Assembly (NCBI GenBank): GCA_035302145.1
Contig: DATGSX010000171.1
Coordinates: 1-32,912, forward strand
DNA: 32,912 nt
Direction: 5' to 3'
DNA from: JAJYTI01 sp035302145
GTDB lineage: Bacteria > Bacteroidota > Bacteroidia > Flavobacteriales > Flavobacteriaceae
In this document: in pieces, positions 8,976 through 17,379 of the stretch
Layout of the letters: every line of letters starts with the position of its first letter
How positions within the stretch are numbered: the stretch's first letter is position 1
The notes under the pieces: model-generated
Database searches by the model: none
What the model was told of the DNA's origin: nothing
Seen by the model: only the letters and a program-made list of their open reading frames with translations
Made by a program: the position numbers and the translations under genes

Positions 8976-9557
8976 CTACAGTTTTTTTAATGCTAACTTA
9001 ATGATCATTTCTGCAGAAGCATCAGGATTTTCCTTAGCAATCTGCTTACATACCTTCTCGGCTTGCCTCCTTGCAAAGCCTAATGTTTCTAAAGCAGATA
9101 ACGCTTCTTCTCGATTAGTATTGTATGAATCGCTAGAATCCTCAGCTATATCGTATATTTTAAGCACTTTATCTTTTAAGTCTAAAACCATACGCTGTGC
9201 TGTTTTTATTCCAATACCCTTTGCAGATTTCAGGGTTTTTAAGTCATTTGCCGCAATAGCTTCCACAACTTCTTGAGGTGTTAAGGAAGACAGCATAGTT
9301 CGTGCTGTAGCAGCACCAATTCCAGAAACACTTATCAACAATCGGAATACTTCGCGTTCAGATTTAGTCATGAATCCATATAACGAGTGAGCGTCCTCAC
9401 GGACTTGTAAGTGTGTGTACATCAGTACGCTTTCTGTATCTGGTAACTGCTCGTATGTTTGAAGGGTAATATGTAAAAAATACCCCACGCCATTACAATC
9501 TATTACCACATCGGTCGGATGCTTCTCTACGAGTCTACCTTGAATATGCGAAATCAT
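8976..9557 (-). CDS. ruvA: Holliday junction branch migration protein RuvA
   Basis: DNA-binding subunit of RuvAB, 193 residues, which tetramerises on Holliday junctions and loads the RuvB motor. The N-terminal OB-fold domain begins MISHIQGRLVEK. Two helix-hairpin-helix motifs follow at about 72-88 (SVSGIGAATARTML) and 113-130 (KGIGIKTAQRMVLDLK). The C-terminal domain III (about 145-193, EALSALETLGFARRQAEK) binds RuvB. It is the first gene of the run with sprA, whose start is 3 nt beyond the TAG stop. ruvB is 3.7 kb upstream in a different transcription unit, as in many bacteria. A consensus -7 element lies just upstream of the start. Confidence 0.95.
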   Translation of the reverse strand: MISHIQGRLVEKHPTDVVIDCNGVGYFLHITLQTYEQLPDTESVLMYTHLQVREDAHSLYGFMTKSEREVFRLLISVSGIGAATARTMLSSLTPQEVVEAIAANDLKTLKSAKGIGIKTAQRMVLDLKDKVLKIYDIAEDSSDSYNTNREEALSALETLGFARRQAEKVCKQIAKENPDASAEMIIKLALKKL

Positions 9558-9575
9558 GCTTATATTTTATGCGTA

Positions 9576-9583
9576 CAAATATA
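9576..9583 (-). promoter_or_regulatory. -7 element (TATATTTG) for the ruvA-sprA-gcvH-vanZ-tonB operon
   Basis: The minus strand reads TATATTTG, a perfect TANNTTTG match, 18 nt before the ruvA ATG, giving a very short leader. A TTG at the expected -33 spacing is not obvious, so the promoter may be weak or activator-dependent. Confidence 0.5.
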
Positions 9584-9665
9584 CTATAATTTACTACTTA
9601 TCATAAAAATTAGCAAAAGGATAAACCTCTCTATAACACACCCTTATCCCCGTATTTTTAACTAA

Positions 9666-9679
9666 AACCCTAAAGGGTT
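9666..9679. repeat. Short hairpin AACCC-taaa-GGGTT
   Basis: A five-base-pair inverted repeat with a four-base loop lies beside the larger hairpin at 9690-9736. On the minus strand it is followed by TTTTAGTTAAAAAT. It may be a second, weaker terminator in the long tail of the maeB transcript. Confidence 0.3.
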
Positions 9680-9736
9680 AATAAAAACAACGCTTCCTTC
9701 ACACAAAAACAAGTTGTTTTAGCGTGAAAGAAGCGT
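9680..9736 (-). terminator. Probable terminator after maeB
   Basis: Thirteen-base arms at 9690-9702 and 9724-9736 pair with one mismatch in DNA, which becomes a G-U pair in minus-strand RNA. The loop contains a second self-complementary segment (AAAACAA/TTGTTTT). On the minus strand the stem is followed by TGTTTTTATT. It lies about 155 nt beyond the maeB stop. The rest of the 9558-9891 gap holds the ruvA -7 element and no convincing gene. Confidence 0.6.
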
Positions 9737-9891
9737 GATTCACCAAAAAACTTAACGTTCAGGTGGTGTTTAAAATACTTTTATATTGCGCAACTTCCTA
9801 CGAAGTTTAACAATTTTAGCTATCACAAATGATGGTTCAACAACAAATGACCTTTCATCCGTCTTCTATTTTATGAAGCTATGCCTTTACG

Positions 9892-12189
9892 TTATTCTTT
9901 GTTTTGTTTCCTACGCATTTCTTTTTCTTGCGCATCTACTACTACAACAGCCACCATACTCACCATCTCCTCTACTGAAGCTCCTAGTTGCAATAGGTGA
10001 ATTGGTTTTCGCATTCCCAACATTATTGGACCGATAGACTCCACATTATTAATTTCCTTCAGCATCTTGTAATTACTATTCGCCGCTTCAAGATTCGGAA
10101 ACACTAAAGCATTTACGCGTTTTCCTGCTAGTTTAGAATGCGGGAAATTCTTTTCTAGTAATTTACTGTTTAAAGCAAAGTCTACCTGAACTTCTCCATC
10201 TACAACTATATCAGGACGTTTTTCATGAAGCGTCTTCACAGCTTCTTGAACTTTTTTAACCCCTGGTGATTTGGCTGAACCAAAATTACTATAGGATACC
10301 ATAGCGATTACTGGATTCAAACCAAACATCTTCATCGTATAATTGGTCATTTGCGCGATGTCTACAAGATCTTCAGGTGTTGGATCAATATTAACCGCAG
10401 TATCGGCTATAAACAATGGGCCTCTTTTCGTTATCATCAAGTTGGCTGTGGCTACTTTGCTTGTTCCTTTATGCATTCCTACAACTTGCAGAGCCGGTCG
10501 TAGAACTGAAGCATAGGCTCTGGTATATCCTGAAATCATTCCGTCGGCATCGCCCATTTGCACCATCATAGCCCCGAAATAGTTTCTATCTCGCATAAGC
10601 CTATTTGCATCGTACTTAGAAACTCCCTTACGATTACGTCTTAGCCAATGTTCATGCGCATATTTTTCTCTTTTCTTTTTTGACTTGTCATTCGTCGGGT
10701 CAATAATCTCTACATCGGCATGAAATTCGATTTCTTGCATATGCTCACGAATCACATCTTCTCTACCCAAGAGAACTGGAATTGCGATACCATTTTCGTA
10801 GGAAATCTGTGCAGCTTTTAACACATCTAACTGATCGGCTTCTGCAAAAACCACTTTTTTAACATCGGTACGTGCTCTGTTTAGCAAGAGTTTAATCAAC
10901 TTACCATCTTCTCCCATTCGAGCACTTAGCTCGTCTTCATATTTTGCCCAATCCGATATGTTCACTCTTGCTACACCGCTCTCAATAGCAGCTTTTGCTA
11001 CAGCAATTGGCACGTAAGTGATCAAGCGAGGATCGAAAGGTTTTGGAATTATGTAATCCCTACCAAACACCAACTTTGTTTCGCCATATGCAATATTCAC
11101 TTGTTCCGGCACTGGCTCCTTTGCTAATGCAGCTAAAGCCAAGACCGCTGCCATTTTCATTTCTTCATTTATAGCTTTAGCACGAACATCTAGTGCACCA
11201 CGGAAAATAAAAGGGAATCCCAATACATTATTCACTTGATTCGGATGGTCGCTACGACCAGTAGCCATAATAACATCTTCTCGGGTACTGATTGCCAAGT
11301 CATACTCAATCTCTGGATCTGGGTTTGCCATTGCAAAAACAATGGGATTGTCGGCCATACTCAGCAACATTTCTGGTGTAAATATGTTCCCGACAGAAAG
11401 CCCTACGAAAACATCTGCATCAACAATAGCATCTTGCAATTTATGTACATCCTTCTCGGTAGCAAATTCTTTCTTTTCAGTTGATAAGTTCTCTCTATCT
11501 ACCCGGATAGCGCCTTTACTATCGCACATAACAATGTTTTCTGGACGTACTCCTGAACGTATATACAATCTTGCACAAGAAACTGCAGCTGCACCTGCAC
11601 CGCTAATTACCACTTGCACTTCGCTCATAGATTTTCCAGCTATTTCTACAGCGTTTATCAAAGCTGCTGCGGAAATGATTGCAGTTCCATGTTGATCGTC
11701 GTGCATAACTGGCATATCCAGTTCTTCTTTTAGCCTACGTTCGATTTCAAAAGCCTCTGGTGCTTTTATATCTTCCAAATTAATCCCACCAAATGTAGGA
11801 GCCATATTTTTTACAGTACGGATAAACTCATCTGGGTCGGTAGTATCTAATTCAATATCAAAAACATCGATATCGGCAAAAATTTTAAACAGTAAACCTT
11901 TACCTTCCATTACAGGTTTTGATGCCTCTGGACCGATATCTCCAAGACCTAATACAGCAGTACCATTGGTTATAACAGCAACAAGATTTCCTTTACTTGT
12001 ATATTTGTAAACGTTATCTTTATCCTTCGCAATTTCTAAACAGGGCTCTGCTACTCCTGGTGAGTAGGCTAAGCTTAAGTCTCTTTGTGTCGCGTATTTT
12101 TTAGTTGGAACAACTTCAATTTTCCCAGGCTTTGGTTTTGCATGGTAAACAAGTGCTTCCCTACGCATAGATTCTTTCATTTTACTCAT
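9892..12189 (-). CDS. maeB: NADP-dependent malic enzyme fused to phosphotransacetylase-like domain
   Basis: Cytoplasmic enzyme of 765 residues that decarboxylates malate to pyruvate, usually making NADPH. The malic-enzyme N-terminal domain shows SLAYSPGVAEPC (39-50). The metal and substrate region includes DIELDTTDPDEF and GGINLEDIKAPEAF (134-147), then MPVMHDDQHGTAI. The dinucleotide site is VVISGAGAAAVSCARL (193-208). From about residue 430 a phosphate acetyl/butyryltransferase-like domain follows (RARTDVKKVVFAEADQ and later sections such as NPVIAMVSYSNFGS). In the MaeB family this second domain is thought to be regulatory, binding acetyl-CoA-type effectors, rather than catalytic. Length and domain order match typical MaeB. 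It follows queG by 129 nt and has its own -7 element with an overlapping dyad. The cofactor preference cannot be proven from sequence alone. Confidence 0.93.
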   Translation of the reverse strand: MSKMKESMRREALVYHAKPKPGKIEVVPTKKYATQRDLSLAYSPGVAEPCLEIAKDKDNVYKYTSKGNLVAVITNGTAVLGLGDIGPEASKPVMEGKGLLFKIFADIDVFDIELDTTDPDEFIRTVKNMAPTFGGINLEDIKAPEAFEIERRLKEELDMPVMHDDQHGTAIISAAALINAVEIAGKSMSEVQVVISGAGAAAVSCARLYIRSGVRPENIVMCDSKGAIRVDRENLSTEKKEFATEKDVHKLQDAIVDADVFVGLSVGNIFTPEMLLSMADNPIVFAMANPDPEIEYDLAISTREDVIMATGRSDHPNQVNNVLGFPFIFRGALDVRAKAINEEMKMAAVLALAALAKEPVPEQVNIAYGETKLVFGRDYIIPKPFDPRLITYVPIAVAKAAIESGVARVNISDWAKYEDELSARMGEDGKLIKLLLNRARTDVKKVVFAEADQLDVLKAAQISYENGIAIPVLLGREDVIREHMQEIEFHADVEIIDPTNDKSKKKREKYAHEHWLRRNRKGVSKYDANRLMRDRNYFGAMMVQMGDADGMISGYTRAYASVLRPALQVVGMHKGTSKVATANLMITKRGPLFIADTAVNIDPTPEDLVDIAQMTNYTMKMFGLNPVIAMVSYSNFGSAKSPGVKKVQEAVKTLHEKRPDIVVDGEVQVDFALNSKLLEKNFPHSKLAGKRVNALVFPNLEAANSNYKMLKEINNVESIGPIMLGMRKPIHLLQLGASVEEMVSMVAVVVVDAQEKEMRRKQNKE

Positions 12190-12213
12190 AAAAGGGGCAT
12201 TATGTTCGAACCC

Positions 12214-12233
12214 ACAAACTTACACTAGTTTGT
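12214..12233. promoter_or_regulatory. maeB promoter -7 element inside a 7-bp dyad (candidate operator)
   Basis: The minus strand reads TAAGTTTG (complement of 12215-12222), a perfect TANNTTTG match 25 nt before the maeB ATG. The box sits inside the inverted repeat ACAAACT-N6-AGTTTGT at 12214-12233, whose two 7-base arms are exact complements. A regulator binding the dyad would block the promoter. The -33 position has a T-run but no TTG. Confidence 0.4.
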
Positions 12234-12318
12234 TGGCATTATAAAAAATTCAAGTAAGTATTTGGGTTTTGAGAAGGATAGATAAATATTTTTAATGTTT
12301 CTTACCTCTCAAAACTTC

Positions 12319-13263
12319 CTAGTCTTTTTGGTTATCATTTTCAGATTTAGAAACAAAATCTATATTTCTCGTCAATCCTGAATACTTTGTTCGTTTCACT
12401 GCACTTTTTCGAAATAACTCTTGAAAACGATCTTCATCCAAAGAAACCCAATCCTCTTTATTCATCGATAAGAGATCTGGATGTGGATTAAACAAAGGTT
12501 CCTGATGAGCTTTACTGAAGCGATTCCATGGACAAACATCTTGACATATATCACAACCAAAAATCCAGTCTTGCATTTGCCCGTCCATATAGCTAGGCAG
12601 TGCATCTCGAAGCTCTATAGTCAAATAGGAAATACACTTGTTGGCATCTACAACTCTATCTGCAATTATAGCACTGGTAGGGCATGCATCTATACAAGCA
12701 GTACACGTACCACAGTGATCGGTAGTAGGACTATCATACTCTAACTCTAAGTCGCATATAATCTCGGAAACGAAGAAAAAAGAACCTTTTTGTTTGCTTA
12801 ACATTAGAGTGTGTTTACCAATCCATCCTAGTCCACTACGTGCGGCCCATGCTTTATCGAGTACTGGTGCAGAATCAACAAAGTAGCGCCCTTCTATAGC
12901 GCCAATTTCTTCTTCGATATAATGAAATAGCTCACGCATTTTGGCTTTGATTACATAATGGTAATCCTGACCATAGGCGTATTTTGAAATTTTATAGGTG
13001 TCGTCAATTTGTTGTTCTGCTGGATAATAATTGTATAGTAAAGAAATTACGCTTTTTGCTCCAGGCACTAACTTTGTAGGATCTAGGCGTTTATCGAAAT
13101 GATTTTCCATATAGCCCATCTCAGCATGGTAGCCATTATTCAGCCATTCTTCCAGCCTAGGTGCTTCGTCTTCTAGGAATTCCGCTTTGCTAATACCACA
13201 AGATATAAACCCGAGCTCTGCAGCGCGGTTTTTAATCATAGCAGTATATTTCTCCTTATTCAT
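12319..13263 (-). CDS. queG: Epoxyqueuosine reductase QueG
   Basis: Cobalamin and iron-sulfur enzyme of 314 residues that reduces epoxyqueuosine to queuosine at the wobble position of tRNAs, the last step of queuosine synthesis. The catalytic Asp130 lies in FVDSAPV. The first [4Fe-4S] set is C184, C187, C190, C194 (CGTCTACIDACP), and the second set is C210, C237, C240 and C244 (NKC and CDICQDVCPW). The protein ends about 70 residues past the last Cys, so it lacks the longer C-terminal HEAT-like region of the Bacillus and E. coli enzymes; this short form is common in Bacteroidota. It starts 12 nt after ruvB, so the two are probably co-transcribed. Other queuosine genes are not in the window. 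Confidence 0.93.
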   Translation of the reverse strand: MNKEKYTAMIKNRAAELGFISCGISKAEFLEDEAPRLEEWLNNGYHAEMGYMENHFDKRLDPTKLVPGAKSVISLLYNYYPAEQQIDDTYKISKYAYGQDYHYVIKAKMRELFHYIEEEIGAIEGRYFVDSAPVLDKAWAARSGLGWIGKHTLMLSKQKGSFFFVSEIICDLELEYDSPTTDHCGTCTACIDACPTSAIIADRVVDANKCISYLTIELRDALPSYMDGQMQDWIFGCDICQDVCPWNRFSKAHQEPLFNPHPDLLSMNKEDWVSLDEDRFQELFRKSAVKRTKYSGLTRNIDFVSKSENDNQKD

Positions 13264-13275
13264 ATTTAAGTCAGC

Positions 13276-14301
13276 TTAAAACAGAGTAGGATCGTCTCCA
13301 CCTGGCCTTTCCTTTCCCAAATGAGTGTAAGCTTTGTCTGTAACTTCTCTTCCCCTAGGTGTACGAACTATAAAACCTTGTTGAATAAGAAATGGTTCAT
13401 ATACTTCCTCGATAGTTTCTGGACTTTCTGATACAGCAGTGGCAAGCGTTGTTAAGCCAACCGGTCTCCCTTTAAAGTTATCGATAAGCGTGCTAAGAAT
13501 ACGATTGTCCATTTCGTCTAATCCATAAGCATCAACATTTAATGCTTCTAAGCTAAATTTAGCGATTTTTAAATCTATTCCACCATCTCCTTTAATCTGA
13601 GCAAAATCACGGACACGACGAAGTAATGCGTTAGCAATTCTAGGTGTTCCTCTACTACGAGAAGCTATTTCAATGGCAGCATCCATAGCAATATCTACCT
13701 CAAGGATTTCGGCACTACGCTGCAGGATAGTGGTAAGCAATTCAGTATTGTAGTATTGCAGTCTAGCCGAGATCCCAAAACGAGCACGCATTGGCGCAGA
13801 TAGCATACCTGAACGAGTAGTAGCTCCAATTAAAGTAAAAGGATTAAGATGGATTTGAACTGTTCTAGCATTGGGTCCAGATTCGATCATTATATCGATC
13901 TTATAATCCTCCATAGCAGAATATAAATACTCTTCTACAATTGGCGATAGTCTATGAATTTCATCGATAAACAGGACATCTCGATCGTCTAAATTGGTTA
14001 GCAAACCTGCCAGGTCTCCAGGTTTATCTAGTACCGGACCAGAAGTAACCTTAATCCCTGAATGAAGTTCATTAGCTAAAATATGTGCCAAGGTTGTTTT
14101 TCCTAACCCAGGTGGGCCATGAAATAAGGTATGATCTAGAGCTTCGTCACGAAGATTAGCTGCCTTAACGAAAACTTTTAAATTTTCTAAAGCCTGTGCC
14201 TGACCAGCAAAGTCATCGAAACTTTGTGGACGTAGTTTTCGTTCAACATCTCTATCTACTGAAGATAGGTTATCGGCAGTTGGGTCTAGATTCTCATTCA
14301 T
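13276..14301 (-). CDS. ruvB: Holliday junction helicase motor RuvB
   Basis: AAA+ ATPase of 341 residues that drives branch migration as hexamers flanking RuvA. Walker A is GPPGLGKTT (62-70), Walker B is VLFIDEIH (109-116), sensor 1 is GATTRSG, and the arginine-finger region is MRARFG. The C-terminal winged helix ends with GFIVRTPRGREVTDKAYTHLG, characteristic of RuvB. Length is normal. It begins a two-gene unit with queG. The -7 element TATCTTTG lies only 5 nt before the ATG, so the mRNA may be nearly leaderless. Identification is secure. Confidence 0.96.
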   Translation of the reverse strand: MNENLDPTADNLSSVDRDVERKLRPQSFDDFAGQAQALENLKVFVKAANLRDEALDHTLFHGPPGLGKTTLAHILANELHSGIKVTSGPVLDKPGDLAGLLTNLDDRDVLFIDEIHRLSPIVEEYLYSAMEDYKIDIMIESGPNARTVQIHLNPFTLIGATTRSGMLSAPMRARFGISARLQYYNTELLTTILQRSAEILEVDIAMDAAIEIASRSRGTPRIANALLRRVRDFAQIKGDGGIDLKIAKFSLEALNVDAYGLDEMDNRILSTLIDNFKGRPVGLTTLATAVSESPETIEEVYEPFLIQQGFIVRTPRGREVTDKAYTHLGKERPGGDDPTLF

Positions 14302-14306
14302 AATAA

Positions 14307-14314
14307 CAAAGATA
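14307..14314 (-). promoter_or_regulatory. -7 element (TATCTTTG) directly before ruvB
   Basis: The minus strand has a perfect TANNTTTG match that ends 5 nt before the ruvB ATG (14301). The expected transcription start would fall at or within a few bases of the ATG. No TTG is seen at the usual -33 spacing, so confidence is limited. Confidence 0.4.
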
Positions 14315-14368
14315 CAAACATTCGCCCTATCCTAATACATCTAAAGGAATAGGAATACAAAAATTATA

Positions 14369-14401
14369 AAAGCCACTTTCGAATATTACGAAAGTGGCTT
14401 T
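14369..14401 (-). terminator. Rho-independent terminator of the act-cox operon
   Basis: A 13-bp perfect stem (14369-14381 with 14389-14401) and a 7-nt loop lie 29 nt after the coxA stop. The minus-strand stem ends in a short T-containing tract. It closes the eight-gene respiratory operon and separates it from ruvB. Confidence 0.85.
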
Positions 14402-14429
14402 ATCATTTAGATTATTATATCGATTGACA

Positions 14430-16253
14430 CTAATGATCTAATTCCTCTTCATTAGGTTGTAATGGTACGTTTTGTGGTATGAAGTCTTGACCTGGTATTA
14501 CATAGTCGGTCTCGTCTATATTCATCTTACTATAGTCATATGGCCAACGGTAAACAGTTGGTAATGGCCCATACCAGTTACCGTGAATATGCTCTTGTGG
14601 TGCAGTCCACTCTAAAGTAGTTGCATTCCAAGGGTTTCTTGGTCCTTTCTTACCATAGAATATTGAATAGAAGAAGTTCCACAAGAAAATAAGCTGTGCT
14701 GCAGCCGCAATAATTGCAAATACAGTAATCATCACGTTCATATCAGCTAAGTCATCGAAATATGGGAACTCAGTATTACTATAATATCTTCTAGGTAATC
14801 CTGCTAATCCTACAAAGTGCATAGGGAAGAATATTCCGTATGAACACACTGCTGTAATCCAGAAGTGCCAGTATCCAAGCTTTTTATTCATCAACTTGCC
14901 TTCATACATAACAGGGAACCAGTGATATACTCCAGCTAATAAACCATATACTGCTGAAATACCCATTACCAAGTGAAAGTGTGCAATAACGAAATACGTA
15001 TCGTGAACGTTAATGTCTAGTGCACTATCACCTAAAATAATACCTGTTAGACCTCCTGTTACGAAAGTTGATACAAATCCAATAGAGAATAACATAGCTG
15101 GATTCATCTGTAGATTACCTTTCCAAATAGTAGTAACCCAGTTAAAGGCTTTAACTGCTGATGGAATAGCAATCAATAGTGTTGTAAAAGTAAATACGGA
15201 ACCTAAGAATGGATTCATTCCTGATACGAACATGTGGTGACCCCAAACTAAAGTAGATAGGAATGCAATAGCTAATAGGGAACCAATCATCGCTCGATAA
15301 CCAAATATCGGTTTTCTAGAGTTTGCTGCTAATATTTCAGAAGCAATACCCATCGCAGGAAGAATTACAATATATACTTCCGGGTGACCTAAGAACCAGA
15401 ATAAGTGTTCGAATAATACCGGTGAACCTCCTTGGTTATGTAATACTTCACCCGCAATATAAATGTCGGATAGGAAGAAGGAAGTCCCAAAGCTTCTATC
15501 CATAATAAGCATTAATCCAGCTGCAAATAGTACCGGGAACGCGATAATTCCAACTATAGCAGTAATTAGGAAGGACCATACCGTTAGAGGTAACCTTGTC
15601 ATTGACATACCTCTAGTTCGCATGTTTAGTATAGTAACCACATAGTTTAGTGATCCTAATAATGATTGTGCAATAAATACTACTATTGCAACCAACCAAA
15701 TAGTCATTCCAACTCCAGATCCAGGAATAGATTGAGGTAAAGCACTTAATGGTGGATAAACTGTCCATCCTGCAGCTGCAGGTCCAGTTTCCACAAATAA
15801 AGAGATTACCATTAATAAACTAGATACAACAAACAACCACGAGGACACCATGTTTATCTTACCAGATGCCATGTCTCGAGCACCGATTTGCAATGGAATT
15901 AAAAGGTTGCTAAATGTACCACTTAATCCAGCAGTTAGTACGAAGAAAACCATGATGGTACCGTGCATTGTAACGAGTGCCAAGTACATATTGGGATCCA
16001 TAACTCCACCATCGGCCCATTTACCTAACAGAATTTCGTATATACCGAAAGCTTTATCTGGCCATGCGATTTGCATTCGGAAAAGCACCGACATCAGAAT
16101 ACCGATTATTCCCATAATCATTCCTGTCAGTAAAAACTGTTTGGATATCATTTTATGATCCGTACTAAATATATATTTAGATACGAAAGTTTCTTTATGA
16201 TGACCGTTATCCTCATGTAAATCTACAGCCATATCTTCTGAATGTGTTGACAT
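14430..16253 (-). CDS. coxA: Cytochrome c oxidase (aa3) subunit I
   Basis: Catalytic heme-copper subunit of 607 residues, 12 membrane helices, that reduces oxygen to water and pumps protons. Ligands are visible: His97 (MHGTIM) and His427 for heme a, His425 for heme a3, and His290, His339 and His340 for CuB. Glu292 and Tyr294 occur in WFLGHPEVYIVILP, the A-type pattern with the cross-linked His-Tyr pair and the D-channel Glu. The C-terminal part contains PRRYYSNTEFPYFDDLADMN, typical of subunit I. It is the last gene of the act-cox operon, 37 nt after coxB, and is followed by a terminator. In Flavobacterium this oxidase forms a supercomplex with alternative complex III. Subunit III is not encoded in the cluster. 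Confidence 0.96.
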   Translation of the reverse strand: MSTHSEDMAVDLHEDNGHHKETFVSKYIFSTDHKMISKQFLLTGMIMGIIGILMSVLFRMQIAWPDKAFGIYEILLGKWADGGVMDPNMYLALVTMHGTIMVFFVLTAGLSGTFSNLLIPLQIGARDMASGKINMVSSWLFVVSSLLMVISLFVETGPAAAGWTVYPPLSALPQSIPGSGVGMTIWLVAIVVFIAQSLLGSLNYVVTILNMRTRGMSMTRLPLTVWSFLITAIVGIIAFPVLFAAGLMLIMDRSFGTSFFLSDIYIAGEVLHNQGGSPVLFEHLFWFLGHPEVYIVILPAMGIASEILAANSRKPIFGYRAMIGSLLAIAFLSTLVWGHHMFVSGMNPFLGSVFTFTTLLIAIPSAVKAFNWVTTIWKGNLQMNPAMLFSIGFVSTFVTGGLTGIILGDSALDINVHDTYFVIAHFHLVMGISAVYGLLAGVYHWFPVMYEGKLMNKKLGYWHFWITAVCSYGIFFPMHFVGLAGLPRRYYSNTEFPYFDDLADMNVMITVFAIIAAAAQLIFLWNFFYSIFYGKKGPRNPWNATTLEWTAPQEHIHGNWYGPLPTVYRWPYDYSKMNIDETDYVIPGQDFIPQNVPLQPNEEELDH

Positions 16254-16290
16254 AATAATCTCTCTCTATTAACTATTACTTAGTGCTTAA

Positions 16291-17358
16291 TTAAATATTT
16301 AATGACTCTTCTAATCTAGTCTGCTCTGCAGTCCAATCATTAAACTCGTCCTCTTCTACTACAACTATTTTCATTTGCATGTTGTAGTGATTGTTTCCAC
16401 AAATCTTATTACATAATATCAAGTAGTCGAACTCATATGAATCAAGACCTTCATTACCTAGAGCCATTAGATCTAGACTTTTGTTTTCTCGAATTCTGTT
16501 GATATTATCCACTTTCTTTATCATCCTATCACTTTCGCGCATTTCTTGTGTAGTGATAGTTGGCGTGAATGCGAATTGTGTAACCATTCCAGGAACTACG
16601 TTCATCTGAGCTCTAAAGTGAGGCATATAAGCAGAGTGTAAAACATCCTGGGAACGCATTTTAATCAAAACTTTTTTATTGACTGGCAAGTATAATACGT
16701 CTGTAATGAAGTCATCCTTTGAATATGGATCAGAGGTATCTACACCAAGTTGGTTAACACCTTCAATCAAACGTACGTTTGCTTTACCAAGTTCATTATC
16801 CTCTCCAGCATATCTTGCTCTCCAACCAAATTGATAAGCATAAAGCTCAACGACCATAGGGTCGTCGTCTCTACTAACGTTCATTACATCTACCCATGTA
16901 AACAATCCATAAATAATTAAACCAGAAAGTACAATTACAGGGATGATGGTCCAGATAAACTCTAGTCTAGAGTTATCGAAATAGAACAAAGCCTTTTTCC
17001 CTTCTTCACCTCTATATTTAAAGGCAAAATAATGAAGTAAACCTTGCATTAAAATTCCGACTGTAAAAATTACGATCCAACTTGCTAAAAACAAATTATC
17101 TATTTCTACTCCATGTTCGGATGCTGCTTCTGGTAACAACGTAATGCCCCATCTATAGAAAGTGAAAATTACTAAGGCATAGATAAAAATAGCGAAGGCT
17201 ATCATTAAATAACCATTATATTTATTATCCTTATCCGTAGCTATACCTGGATGCTCATCAGATTTTAATCCTTGTTTGGATAGTATAAATAGCTTATTCA
17301 ATTGCCATAGAGACACACTGAAAAGCAAAATTACTAATACGACTAATAATGCGGTCAT
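16291..17358 (-). CDS. coxB: Cytochrome c oxidase subunit II (CuA subunit)
   Basis: Electron-entry subunit of 355 residues. The N-terminal half carries four hydrophobic segments (about 2-18, 49-69, 88-110, 134-155), two more than the classical two-helix subunit II. The C-terminal cupredoxin domain has AYQFGWR, and the CuA ligands His241 (DVLHSAY), Cys316, Cys320, His324 and Met327 (CNKICGNNHYNM). The usual Glu in CSELCG is Lys318 here. That position binds CuA through its backbone carbonyl, so CuA can still form, but the Glu side chain normally also ligates the Mg/Mn site. A polar insertion of about 30 residues (275-305) lies just before the CuA loop. It sits 21 nt after actF. No heme c domain is fused. 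Confidence 0.95.
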   Translation of the reverse strand: MTALLVVLVILLFSVSLWQLNKLFILSKQGLKSDEHPGIATDKDNKYNGYLMIAFAIFIYALVIFTFYRWGITLLPEAASEHGVEIDNLFLASWIVIFTVGILMQGLLHYFAFKYRGEEGKKALFYFDNSRLEFIWTIIPVIVLSGLIIYGLFTWVDVMNVSRDDDPMVVELYAYQFGWRARYAGEDNELGKANVRLIEGVNQLGVDTSDPYSKDDFITDVLYLPVNKKVLIKMRSQDVLHSAYMPHFRAQMNVVPGMVTQFAFTPTITTQEMRESDRMIKKVDNINRIRENKSLDLMALGNEGLDSYEFDYLILCNKICGNNHYNMQMKIVVVEEDEFNDWTAEQTRLEESLNI

Positions 17359-17379
17359 TGTTTTAAGTTTCTCTGTTTA

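Noticed and set aside
12266..12315. Inverted repeat GTTTTGAGA/TCTCAAAAC after queG
   Set aside because: The loop is 32 nt and no T-run follows, so it is not a convincing terminator; it may be chance in AT-rich DNA.
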